Origin: an uncultured Treponema sp.
GTDB taxonomy: Bacteria; Spirochaetota; Spirochaetia; Treponematales; Treponemataceae
Length of the DNA: 64,000 bases
Assembly (NCBI RefSeq): GCF_946187725.1
Contig: NZ_CAMHSK010000003.1
Location: 96,464-160,463, forward strand
Direction of reading: 5' to 3'
Part shown: positions 34,958 to 44,200 of the stretch, one piece after another
Position numbering within the stretch: position 1 is the first letter of the stretch
How the letters are laid out: each line of letters opens with the position of its first letter
Notes under the pieces: generated by a model
The model's input: only the letters and a program-made list of their open reading frames with translations
Told to the model about the DNA's origin: nothing
Database searches by the model: none
Program-made: the position numbers and the translations under genes

Positions 34958-37225
34958 TTAATGTGCATGCTGATTGATAAAGTTGACAAAATCACTTTCA
35001 ATCAGCGGGCGTGAGTAAAAATAGCCTTGCACCTGGTCACATTTAATTGATTTGAGGAAGTCTCTCTGCGCTTCTGTTTCAACGCCTTCAAAAATTGTCT
35101 CTTTATCAAGACTTTTGCTCAAATCGATGAGACTTTGAATGAATTTCGCTGATTTATCTTCAAGTTCACCTTTTTCGTTCATTGAAGATAAAAGGAATTC
35201 ACGGTCAAATTTTAGGACATCAACTGGGATTTTTGTAAGCATGTTTAGTGATGACTCTCCGCTTCCAAAATCATCCATTGCAACTGAAAAACCTTCCTGA
35301 TGAAGCCTGTTCGTAATTTCGCAGAGAGTGTTGCTGTCCATTACGGAGCGTTCGATAATCTCAACCTGAATAAGATGCGGCGGAATATCATATTTTTTGA
35401 AAAGTTCCATGAATTCGCTCATGAACTGCTCAGGTTTGTTGTGGTTTCGGCTCATGTTGACTGATATCGGAACGACAGGCTTACCTGCTTTTATTTGCGT
35501 GTCGAGGAATTTGAAAACCTGTTCGTAGACATAGAAATCCAGCTTGATTATGAATCCGTTTCGCTCAAAAAGCGGGATAAAATTGTTTGGATAAATCATG
35601 CCGAATTCCGCAGTTTTCCATCGGACAAGAGCTTCTGCACCAACCACCGAGTCGTTTGCAAGAAGAATTTTGGGCTGGTACATGACGAAAAATTCGTTGT
35701 TTTTGAGAGCATCTTCCATACTGTGTTCGATATAACGCTCTTCGTTGATTTTGCCGAGAAGACGGACCTTGTAGAATGCGTATGGAACGAGCATGTTTTC
35801 TTTTATTGTGCTTTTTGCAAATGATGCTTGACCGATAAGTTCTTTTATAGTGACATCGGGATGTCTGGCCGGTTTGTGGAAAGTCAGGCCGAACTTAGGG
35901 AAGAACGGAATTTCGTATTCCTTGATTTTTTGACTTAAAACTTTCTGTGCTTCACTTAATTGTTGCAGTGTCTGTTTCAAATTCTGAGTTCTGATGAGTG
36001 AATAGAAATGATCTGCATAGCCGTGACCGATGATACCCCTGTGTGCCTTTATGATTTTATTTACTTGAGTTGAATAGAAGAAAATCATTTTGTCGGCGGC
36101 TTCTTCACCGTAATTCAGGTTGATGAATTTGAAGCCTTTGATATCAGATTCTAGGAGAATAAATTTGTCTTTAGGATTCTTTTTGAAAAGTCTTTCCGCT
36201 TCCATTTCGAATTTTTGTCTTGTCCAGAGATTTGTGAGCGGGTCGTAAACAGCCTCAATCAGCTGATTTTTGTAAAAGTAGTTGGAAATTGCTGATTCAA
36301 TCGTGAGAAGTATGATTAGTGAGAAAATTGATATGAAAAGTACCGCGAATTTGGTTGAAGTCTGCTGCTTGTAGATTTTGTTAAATTCTTCTTTTGGAAA
36401 ACCGACCGCCAGAGTCCAGCCGCAGTTTTTGATTGTGGTGGAAAATAAATCGATAACTTCACCTTTTTCGTTTTCGGTTTCGACGATTGTGTCACCTGAA
36501 CTTGCTGTTTTTACTGATGTGATGCCCTTATATTTTTCAGATTTGGGAACAAAGATTTTTCCGATGTATTCGTTCATTGGATGAATCAGAAAGTTGCCGT
36601 TTCTGTCGGTGACATAGACGGAACTTGTTTTGTCGATTTTGATGACGCTTGAAATTCTTTTGAGCTCTTCGATTTTTATTGATGCACAGAGAATGCCTTT
36701 TAAGTTGTTTTCTGAATCGAAATATGGCTCTTCAATGATGAAAATTGGTGAGGTCGAATAGTCAAGCTGCTGCAGGTTGCTTACATAGTAATTTTCTTCA
36801 TCGAATTTAGCTTCTTCGAGGAATTCCTGCCCGGTGAGATTTACTATGTTCCCGTTTGAAAAATATGCCGCATTGGTTGTAGCGTCGATATAGAAAACCT
36901 GATTAAAATCTTCATGAACAAAGGGAATGTTTTGAATCAGCCATTCATGAATTGCTTTTTTGTTGCCCTTTTGAAAAAGCTCTTTGTGATAGATTGATGA
37001 AAGGGATGTGTGGTAATTTTCGAGATAAAACTGAATCGCGTTGGCATATCCGTCAAGAACATGAGTGCAGCTGTTCATGTACTGCTTTTCGGCACGGTTG
37101 AGGTTTTTTTGCATAACTGTGCTGGTCAGAAGAAAAACGATGGCCATAATAATACCACTGACTGCAAGTGTCGAAATGAATTTTGCTTTGGTAGGGCTTA
37201 TTCGTTTTCTTAAAATCAGAGCCAT
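34958..37225 (-). CDS. Membrane-bound EAL phosphodiesterase with degenerate GGDEF and Cache sensor
   Basis: A 755-aa signalling protein. N-terminal membrane span (about 18-38), periplasmic dCache-like sensor (to about 285; FKGILCASIKIEELKRISS and VYVTDRNGNFLIHP are typical), second span (about 290-312), a GGDEF-fold domain with DPLTNLWTRQKFEMEA but GYADHF in place of the catalytic GGDEF, then an EAL domain. EAL active-site residues are retained: EALVRW, SVNMSRN, EIIERS, DDFGSGESSL, LKFDREF, EGVETEAQ and GYFYSRP, so it should hydrolyse cyclic di-GMP. The GGDEF half cannot make it and may serve as a GTP sensor. ATG 37225 has TATCAT 7 nt upstream and no ribosome-binding site. Likely links an external signal to motility or adhesion. 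Confidence 0.92.
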   Translation of the reverse strand: MALILRKRISPTKAKFISTLAVSGIIMAIVFLLTSTVMQKNLNRAEKQYMNSCTHVLDGYANAIQFYLENYHTSLSSIYHKELFQKGNKKAIHEWLIQNIPFVHEDFNQVFYIDATTNAAYFSNGNIVNLTGQEFLEEAKFDEENYYVSNLQQLDYSTSPIFIIEEPYFDSENNLKGILCASIKIEELKRISSVIKIDKTSSVYVTDRNGNFLIHPMNEYIGKIFVPKSEKYKGITSVKTASSGDTIVETENEKGEVIDLFSTTIKNCGWTLAVGFPKEEFNKIYKQQTSTKFAVLFISIFSLIILLTIESAISNYFYKNQLIEAVYDPLTNLWTRQKFEMEAERLFKKNPKDKFILLESDIKGFKFINLNYGEEAADKMIFFYSTQVNKIIKAHRGIIGHGYADHFYSLIRTQNLKQTLQQLSEAQKVLSQKIKEYEIPFFPKFGLTFHKPARHPDVTIKELIGQASFAKSTIKENMLVPYAFYKVRLLGKINEERYIEHSMEDALKNNEFFVMYQPKILLANDSVVGAEALVRWKTAEFGMIYPNNFIPLFERNGFIIKLDFYVYEQVFKFLDTQIKAGKPVVPISVNMSRNHNKPEQFMSEFMELFKKYDIPPHLIQVEIIERSVMDSNTLCEITNRLHQEGFSVAMDDFGSGESSLNMLTKIPVDVLKFDREFLLSSMNEKGELEDKSAKFIQSLIDLSKSLDKETIFEGVETEAQRDFLKSIKCDQVQGYFYSRPLIESDFVNFINQHAH

Positions 37226-37324
37226 ATGAACTATGATAGCATACAATAGAAAAAAGTGAAGGAAAATTTTGATTTCCGGCGATTTTTGACGATTTGGCGG
37301 GATTTTTCCAAAAGGCGTTGTCTG

Positions 37325-37353
37325 TTGTAAAATCCTTTAACCTGCTGTATAAT
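37325..37353 (+). promoter_or_regulatory. ndk promoter close to start codon
   Basis: TTGTAA (37325-37330), 17-bp spacer, TATAAT (37348-37353). The ATG is 9 nt after the -10 box, leaving a predicted leader of about 3 nt and no ribosome-binding site. Confidence 0.6.
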
Positions 37354-37362
37354 CTTTGCATT

Positions 37363-37812
37363 ATGACAAGATGTTTTGCTATGTGTAAGCCTGGTGTTCT
37401 TAACCGCAGGCTTGTTGGTCAGGTCATTACTCGATTGGAGAATAAGGGCCTCAAATTGGTTGGATTAAAACTCATGAACATTTCAAAAGAGCTTGCTTCT
37501 AAGCATTATGCCGAGCATCAGGGCAAGCCTTTCTACGACGAGCTTGTTTCTTATATTACAAGCGCTCCTGTCGTTGCCATGGTCTGGCAGATGGATAACG
37601 AAGACTGTGTTGCACTTGTCCGCAAGGTCGTTGGTGCTACAAAACCAAGTGAGGCTGCCCCAGGTACAATCCGTGGCGATTTCTGTTCTCACACAAGCCA
37701 TAATATCATTCATGCTTCGGACAGCGATGCTAGTGCTGAGCGTGAAATCAATCTCTTTTTCAAACCAGAAGAAATCATCGACTGGAAAGACGAAGCAGAG
37801 TGCTGGTTCTAA
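37363..37812 (+). CDS. ndk: Nucleoside diphosphate kinase
   Basis: A 149-aa enzyme transferring the gamma-phosphate between nucleoside triphosphates and diphosphates through a phosphohistidine. The catalytic block reads NIIHASDSDASAEREI (canonical NxxHGSDSxxSAEREI), with the phosphorylated His intact; other family features are LVGQVITRLENKGLKLV, the ATKPSEAAPGTIRGDF loop and INLFFKPEEIIDW. The N-terminal loop reads CKPGVLNRR instead of the usual KPDGVxRG, a mild divergence. ATG 37363 gives the normal length; the longer frame from 37294 is rejected. Followed by a hairpin (37821-37853) and gpsA. Confidence 0.94.
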   Translation: MTRCFAMCKPGVLNRRLVGQVITRLENKGLKLVGLKLMNISKELASKHYAEHQGKPFYDELVSYITSAPVVAMVWQMDNEDCVALVRKVVGATKPSEAAPGTIRGDFCSHTSHNIIHASDSDASAEREINLFFKPEEIIDWKDEAECWF

Positions 37813-37820
37813 AAAAATAG

Positions 37821-37853
37821 AGGTGTTCGCAAATTTCAATTTTACGAGCACCT
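37821..37853 (+). other. Hairpin between ndk and gpsA
   Basis: AGGTGTTCG (37821-37829) pairs with CGAGCACCT (37845-37853), one wobble, 15-nt loop. No T-run follows, so attenuation or RNA processing is as likely as termination. Confidence 0.45.
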
Positions 37854-37876
37854 TCCGTTAAAAATTGGGGATAAGA

Positions 37877-38938
37877 ATGAAACAGAAGAATGTAGGTGTA
37901 ATTGGTGCTGGTGCGTGGGGGTCTGGTCTTGCTCAGGCAATCGCGCGTGGCGGTCATAAAGTTCAAATTTGGGCTATGGAAAGCGATGTTGTTGACAGTA
38001 TCAACAATGAGCATGAGAATAAACGCTATCTTCCGGGCTTTCCGCTTTCAGAAAACCTTACAGCTTCAACAAATATTGAAGAAGTCGCCAATGGTAAAGA
38101 ATATCTTATTCTTGCTTCTCCTTCTTTGTTTATCGCGAGCACAGCAAAAAAGATTGCCAATGTTCCTTCTATTAAAAACGGCGAGACCGTAATCGGAATC
38201 CTTACGAAGGGCTTTGTCGCATCTGAATCTGGTCCGCGTCTTATCCTTGACACACTTGAAGAAGTTCTTCCAGAATGTTACAAGAGCTCGCTCGTTTATA
38301 TTTCTGGACCAAGCCATGCAGAAGAGGTTGCCATGGGTAAACTCACAGGTCTTATTGCTGCGAGTGAACATGCCCTCAACTCAATCAAATTCCGTGAGCT
38401 TCTGCGTGTTCCAGGTCTTATGGTCTATTCTTCACTTGATGTAATCGGAGTTCAGATTTGTGCCGCTGCCAAAAATGTCGTGGCTGTTGTATACGGTGCG
38501 CTTGATGCTGTCAGCGAACATTCAGACATTTTCGGTGACAATGCAGAAAGTCTTCTTCTTGCGGCCGGACTTAACGAAATTCAGACAATTGGTTTTGCAA
38601 TGGGTGCTACTCATGCTGAAACTTTCACTTCAATCGCTGGTGTAGGCGATTTGGATGTAACATGCCGCTCTAAATACGGCCGAAACCGTCGTTTTGGACA
38701 GGATATTATCAAAACTGACATACTTTCAAAATTCAAAGATTTGGACGATTTAATTGCCCGCATTGGTGAAATCGGGTATCTTTCAGAAGGTGCTGTCGCC
38801 TGCAAATTTATTCATCAGATTGCAGAAAAATTCAATCTCAAACTCCCGATTTGCGACAGTCTTTACAGAATACTTAACAAAGAAATTGAACCTCAAGTTC
38901 TTCTTCAGGAACTTATGATGCAGGGAAAACCAGAGTAG
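37877..38938 (+). CDS. gpsA: Glycerol-3-phosphate dehydrogenase [NAD(P)+]
   Basis: A 353-aa cytoplasmic enzyme that reduces dihydroxyacetone phosphate to sn-glycerol 3-phosphate for phospholipid synthesis. Dinucleotide-binding motif VGVIGAGAWGSGLA at residues 5-18; substrate region VYISGPSHAEEVAMG; catalytic lysine in CAAAKNVVAVVYG; C-terminal blocks TSIAGVGDLDVTCRSKYGRN and YLSEGAVAC. ATG 37877 is preceded by GGGGATAAGA; starting at 37865 adds four residues without support. Length slightly above the usual 330-340. Ends 13 nt before ffh, so probably one operon. Confidence 0.95.
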   Translation: MKQKNVGVIGAGAWGSGLAQAIARGGHKVQIWAMESDVVDSINNEHENKRYLPGFPLSENLTASTNIEEVANGKEYLILASPSLFIASTAKKIANVPSIKNGETVIGILTKGFVASESGPRLILDTLEEVLPECYKSSLVYISGPSHAEEVAMGKLTGLIAASEHALNSIKFRELLRVPGLMVYSSLDVIGVQICAAAKNVVAVVYGALDAVSEHSDIFGDNAESLLLAAGLNEIQTIGFAMGATHAETFTSIAGVGDLDVTCRSKYGRNRRFGQDIIKTDILSKFKDLDDLIARIGEIGYLSEGAVACKFIHQIAEKFNLKLPICDSLYRILNKEIEPQVLLQELMMQGKPE

Positions 38939-38951
38939 GACGGACTAACAA

Positions 38952-40346
38952 ATGCTTGAGAAAATTACCAGTACTTTCAGTGACATTATGCGCTCTGTGA
39001 GCGGAAAATCTAAAATCACTGAAAAAAATATCGAAGAAACTGTTGAACGGATAAAAATGGCATTGCTTGAGGCGGATGTAAACCTTCGTGTTGTACGCCG
39101 TTTCGTAAATGCTACTATCGAAGAAGCTAAAGGCGAAAAGGTTCTGCGTGCAGTAGATCCGGGCCAGCAGTTCACGAAAATCATCTATGACCGAATCGTG
39201 AAAATGCTTGGTGATACCAAGGTTGACTTGCAGTTAAAAGGACCTGATACACAGTCAGTAATCCTGTTGCTTGGTCTTCAGGGTGCTGGTAAAACCACGG
39301 CCGCACACAAACTTGCCGCCCGACTTGCAAAAAACGGACGAAAACCGCTTCTTGTTGCCTGTGACTTGGTTCGTCCTGCTGCCGTAGAGCAGTTAAAGCA
39401 GCTTGGTGAAAAAATCAATGTGCCTGTCTATCTTGAGGAAGGCGCAAAAGATGCTGTAAAAGTCGCAAAGAACGCGATTTCTTATGCAAAAAAGAACGGT
39501 ATCGACACAATCATCGTGGATACTGCAGGTCGTCTGCAGATTGACGAAGCGATGATGAAAGAGCTTGTCGATGTCAAAAAAGCAGTTGACCCGGTTGAGA
39601 CAATTCTTGTAGCTGACTCAATGACTGGTCAGAATGCCGTTGATATTGCAAAATCTTTTGATGAGCAGCTCGGCCTTTCTGGTGTAATCCTCACAAAATT
39701 TGACTCTGACGCACGAGGTGGTGCAGCCCTTTCTCTCAAATCGATTACTGACAAACCGATTCTTTTCATCGGTACTGGCGAAAAAACTGAAGATTTTGAG
39801 CCGTTCCATCCAGAGCGAATTGCAAGCCGAATTTTGGGCATGGGTGATATCGTTTCTCTGGTCGAAAAGGCTCAGGAAACAGTTGATATTGAGCAGGCAA
39901 AGAAACTCGAACAGAAGATGGCTCGCAATGAGTTCACTCTTGACGATATGCTCACTCAATTTGAAAGCGTCGGTAAAATGGGCAATCTTTCTTCTATTAT
40001 GGAGATGATTCCTGGACTTGCCGGTCAGGTAGATCCGAGTAAGCTCGACATGAGCGGAGTCAAACGGCAGAAGGCAATCATCCAGTCGATGACTAAAAAA
40101 GAGCGTGCAAATCACCTCATAATCGGGCCTGCCCGCCGAAAGCGTATTGCGCAGGGAAGTGGCACAAGCGTTGCCGAAGTAAACAAACTGCTCAAACAGT
40201 TCGAAAAAACTAAGCTCACGATGAAGAAATTGAGCCGCAACAAAGGTATGCAGGCAAAACTCATGCAGCAACTTGGCGGAATGAACGGCGGTATGGGCGG
40301 TCTCGGCGATTTGTCAAAACTTGCCGGTAAATTCGGCGGATTCTAG
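38952..40346 (+). CDS. ffh: Ffh, signal recognition particle GTPase
   Basis: A 464-aa SRP54 homologue that binds signal peptides and 4.5S RNA and hands ribosome-nascent chains to FtsY. N domain (MLEKITSTFSDIMRSVSGK..LLEADVNLRVV), G domain with GLQGAGKTTAAHKLA, VACDLVRPAAVEQL, DTAGRLQID, TKFDSDARGGAALS, GTGEKTEDFEPFHP, and a Met-rich M domain ending in a Gly/Met tail. No SRP RNA gene is visible nearby. Convergent with the minus-strand gene at 40343; the stops overlap by 4 bp. Confidence 0.97.
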   Translation: MLEKITSTFSDIMRSVSGKSKITEKNIEETVERIKMALLEADVNLRVVRRFVNATIEEAKGEKVLRAVDPGQQFTKIIYDRIVKMLGDTKVDLQLKGPDTQSVILLLGLQGAGKTTAAHKLAARLAKNGRKPLLVACDLVRPAAVEQLKQLGEKINVPVYLEEGAKDAVKVAKNAISYAKKNGIDTIIVDTAGRLQIDEAMMKELVDVKKAVDPVETILVADSMTGQNAVDIAKSFDEQLGLSGVILTKFDSDARGGAALSLKSITDKPILFIGTGEKTEDFEPFHPERIASRILGMGDIVSLVEKAQETVDIEQAKKLEQKMARNEFTLDDMLTQFESVGKMGNLSSIMEMIPGLAGQVDPSKLDMSGVKRQKAIIQSMTKKERANHLIIGPARRKRIAQGSGTSVAEVNKLLKQFEKTKLTMKKLSRNKGMQAKLMQQLGGMNGGMGGLGDLSKLAGKFGGF

Positions 40347-41071
40347 TTTATCGTAATGCAGCTTACAATCCGGCCGTCTTTTGCATAGCCGCGGCTTGGA
40401 TTGGTTTCGTCCAAAAATGGCGTGATTCCGTTGTAGTATGAGTAATAATATGTTCCTGCGTGGAGCGGAATGTCAATTTCGTATTTTCCGGGAGCAGTTT
40501 CTTTCATTTCGTAAATCCAGCTGTCCCAGTTCGTGAAGGTGCCTCCGAGGCGGATTTTTTGACCGCTTTCTGAATAGCAGATAAAGTGTGTGAGTCCGTT
40601 GTCGAGTTTTTCTGTGATTTCTGTTTCTACAGGCGGCATATCGATGTAAGAAAGGGCAAAATTGTCTTTTTCGTTGTAGATTACATTCGGATTCTGCGGG
40701 TCAATTGTCCAAAGTCCGTCAATTATGAGTCTGTAGCATACTCTTGGTGTTTTTTTTGGGATTTCCGTGATGTAAAAGTAGTATGAAGAGGTCAATTCTC
40801 CTTCGTAACCGTAATTTTTTCTGAGCTGAAAATAGTGAATCTTTCTGAATTCTTCATAGTCGAAAGCGACACCGATTGAATTTGAAGTGACAGGTGCCGT
40901 GAAAACGATATAGTTATTGCTGATGTAAGGAGCCTGAATTTTTGCGATTTCTGTAAGTGCCAGATCATATTCGTATGTGTCCGGACTTGCCTCAACTTCT
41001 TTTGCAAAAACGGGGCTTGAAAGTGCCGAAAAGAGTGCAAAAAATCCCATCAAAAACAAAGTCTTTTTCAT
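40343..41071 (-). CDS. Exported protein with a glycogen-binding (CBM48/E-set) fold
   Basis: A 242-aa protein with signal peptide MKKTLFLMGFFALFSALSSPVFA (cleavage about residue 23). The C-terminal ~90 residues read like an isoamylase-N/AMPK glycogen-binding module: KIRLGGTFTNWDSW, the turn APGKYEIDIPLHAGTYYYSY and a closing DETNP. The middle (YRLIIDGLWTIDPQNPNV) looks like part of a second such fold. These modules normally bind alpha-glucans in the cytoplasm, so an exported one is unusual; here it may be a surface or periplasmic beta-sandwich with another ligand. Monocistronic, convergent with ffh. Confidence 0.65.
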   Translation of the reverse strand: MKKTLFLMGFFALFSALSSPVFAKEVEASPDTYEYDLALTEIAKIQAPYISNNYIVFTAPVTSNSIGVAFDYEEFRKIHYFQLRKNYGYEGELTSSYYFYITEIPKKTPRVCYRLIIDGLWTIDPQNPNVIYNEKDNFALSYIDMPPVETEITEKLDNGLTHFICYSESGQKIRLGGTFTNWDSWIYEMKETAPGKYEIDIPLHAGTYYYSYYNGITPFLDETNPSRGYAKDGRIVSCITIN

Positions 41072-41223
41072 ATTTTATTTATCGGTATATTCAGAAAAAA
41101 ATGAATAAATATTGAAGATTATATAAGTATTTTTTGTTATAAAGCCTTGTTTTCAAAATGCCGAAATTAAAGTATATTTGAAAAAGGAAAAATTTCCTTT
41201 TCCTTGCGAGTAGGTGGGGTCAA

Positions 41224-44200
41224 ATGCCAGGATTAAATCAGCTAAAACAGTTCAGCGAAGATATACGCGAATTAGGTGACGAGACAAGAATTCGCTCTTT
41301 GAGAGGTGAAAAGCCTGTTTCAGTTCCTTTGCCAGAAGGAATTTCCGAAGATGACGATTCGGACGATTTTATCATCGGTATCCCCGAAAAAAAATCGGAT
41401 GAAGCTGAGACCGAAGCTGCCAAACCAAATTTTGAAGACTCAATGGAAGAGCTGGGCTCAATTGATGACATTCTTGCCGGTGATTCTAAAAATGATTCTG
41501 AAAGTCTCACATCCCTTGACTCTATCCTTGACCCTCAGATTAATGCTGATGAAGCTGACCTTGCAGACTTTTTGAATGATTCTCTGGAACCAGCTCCTGC
41601 TCAGGAACCTGAACCAACTCCGCTTGAAGACATGGATCTTGAATCTTTGCTTAGCCCAAGTGAACCTGAAGCTGAGCCTGCAAAAGATGATTCTTCTGAT
41701 ACACAGGATTTTCCTGATTTTGCCACTGAAATGCCTCCTGCACAGCCAGCTGATTCAAGTGCCGCAGGTGATGTTTTTTCTGAACTTGGCGATTTGAGCA
41801 ATCTCGCAGATATGCCAAAACTTGATGATGCGGATGATTTGGCTGCGTTTGGCGGAGAAACTGCTTCTTCTGAAGACGCAGCATCTGATTCTTCTGATTT
41901 GGATTCAATGCCTGATATCGACAGCTTCTCGCTTGGCGGGGAAACTGCTTCTTCTGAAGGCGCAGCATCTGATTCTTCTGATTTGGACTCAATGCCTGAT
42001 ATCGACAGCTTCTCGCTTGGTGGGGAAACTGCTTCTTCTGAGAGTACCCCTTCAAATTCTTCTGATTTGGACTCATTGGCTGACATTGATTCAATGCCTG
42101 ATATCGACAGCTTTTCGCTTGGCGGAGATTCTGCTTCTGCTGAAACTGCTTCTTCTGAAAGCGACTCTTCTGATTCTTTGAAGGATTTGTCAGACCTTGA
42201 TTCTCTTGATGCCGAAAGCGGTTCTGATTCTCTTTCAATGCCTGACATCGACAGTTTCTCTCTTGATTCAACAGGAGATGCTGTTGCTTCAGATAATGCT
42301 CCTTCTGATTTGGATTCACTTTCTAGTATTGATGATTTAACGGCCGAAACTGGAAGTGAAAGCGTTCTTCCTGAAGCAGATTCCCTTGATGACATAAGCG
42401 CCGCACCAGAGGCTGCTGATTTTGCTTTGGACAATGCAGAAAATGCTGATTCTGGGGCTGCCGCTCCTTCAGCTGATTCTTCTGATTCTTCTGATTCTGC
42501 TCCTTCAACTGATTCTTCTGATTCTGCTCCTTCAACTGATGACCTTGCTTCTGCTTTCAGTGACATGGACAGCCTTGATGATTTTGGCTCGTCAGGTTCT
42601 TCCGATGATTCTTCTTCAAGCCCGCTTGGAAATATTGATTTTGACGATTTGGTTTCTGGCGGTGATGAGAGCTTTGGTGATTCAGCTTCAGAAATTCCTG
42701 ATGCCGGCATGGAAGTTCCGGACGCAATGGAAAGCGTACCTGGCGAAACTGAAGAAATTGCTCTCGACAGCTATGATACTTCCGACATGGACGGCGTTGA
42801 TTTTGGTCCTTCAAAGCCGATTTCTGGTGATGAATTTCCTGCAACGGATGAAGGCCTGAACAACGATGACGATGATTTCATCCTTGATTCAAATTTTGAG
42901 ATTCCTGGCTTCTCTGATACAGAAACCGCCGACATGGGCAAAAAGAAGCCTCTGCTTGATACAATTGATTTTTCAAAGGGCAGGGAAGCGCGTCCAAAAA
43001 ATTCTCTCACTGATGAAGAATATGTTCAGTTCAAGAAGAATCTTGCAAATTATCCGCTTAATCTCCGTATCGCACTCGAAGATTTCATTGCGCGCGATGA
43101 ATTTACTGATGATGCGGTCTTTGACATAATCGAAAAAGTTCTCAAAAAGACTTCTGCACGGCAGCTTGCAACTCAGCTTGAAAAAATCCTTGATATTTCA
43201 ATCAATATTCCTCGTGATTTTGAGCGCCGTTCATTCGCAGAATATGAGGCATACAAGCAGTCTTTCCAATATCAGCTTAAAAACCGAATCATTCCGGCTG
43301 CAATTGTCGGCCTGATTCTTGCCTTCGTCTGCTTCGGATTGTTCAAGGCGGGTGAATACTTTATCTATAAGCCTGTAATGGCAAATATTCATTATAAACA
43401 GGGATACACTCTCATTGAGGCAAATGAATTCCCGCAGTCCGAAGATGAATTTAAAGAGGCTGTTTCCTATCGTCCGGTTAAAAAATGGTTCTTTAAATAC
43501 GCAATGGGCTACCGCAATAAGAAGCAGTTTGAGCGTGCCGGTCAGATGTACAAAAACATCCTTCGATTCTTCAATCATGACAAGCAGGCTGGTCTTGAAT
43601 ATGCGGAAATGGAGCTTTTTGACAGGGCAAATTACGAGCGTGCAGAAGAAATCGTTCGCCGTGAAGTTCTTGATTATCATATAAACGATGCTGATGGAAT
43701 CCTCATGCTCGGTGATGTTTTCCTGGAATGGGCAGAGGTCGAGCCTTCAAAATACGAGCTTGCAAAGCAGCAGTATCTTGATTTGATTCAGCGTTATGGT
43801 GGAAATGATGTCTATCTTTCACGAATGTTGCGCTATAATATCAGAACGGACAAACTCAGGGATGTTCTTACCTATAAGAATATGTTCTTCATGAGCAAAA
43901 ATGAAAAGGAAAATCTCAAGAAACTTTGTGCTTCTGACTGGACGGAACTCAGTGGATATCTTCTCGAAAAACTGTATGGCGTTTTGAGCAAAAATGATGA
44001 ATATCTTCGCTCTTCAATAGAAGATGTTCTTGAAATGCTGAATCTTGCCATCAAGTCTGATCCTGCAAATCCTGTGGCCAGATACAATCTTGCCCGCTAT
44101 TTCATCCATAACGGAAATACAGAGCAGGCAAAGATTGAATTTGAACGAAGCCTTGATCTGTTTGATAATCTGCTGGTTCGTTCAAAGAAAAATGTCTACC

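Noticed and set aside
39618..40271. 217-codon minus-strand frame opposite ffh
   Set aside because: Antisense shadow of a universal essential gene; composition (His, Phe, Leu rich) fits complement of the M domain.
41601..42710. 369-codon open frame on the minus strand inside the FlcA-like gene
   Set aside because: It is the antisense shadow of the Ser/Asp/Glu-rich repeat region; codon bias of the plus strand (GAT, TCT, GAA) leaves the complementary frame free of stops. Low complexity and no ribosome-binding site.
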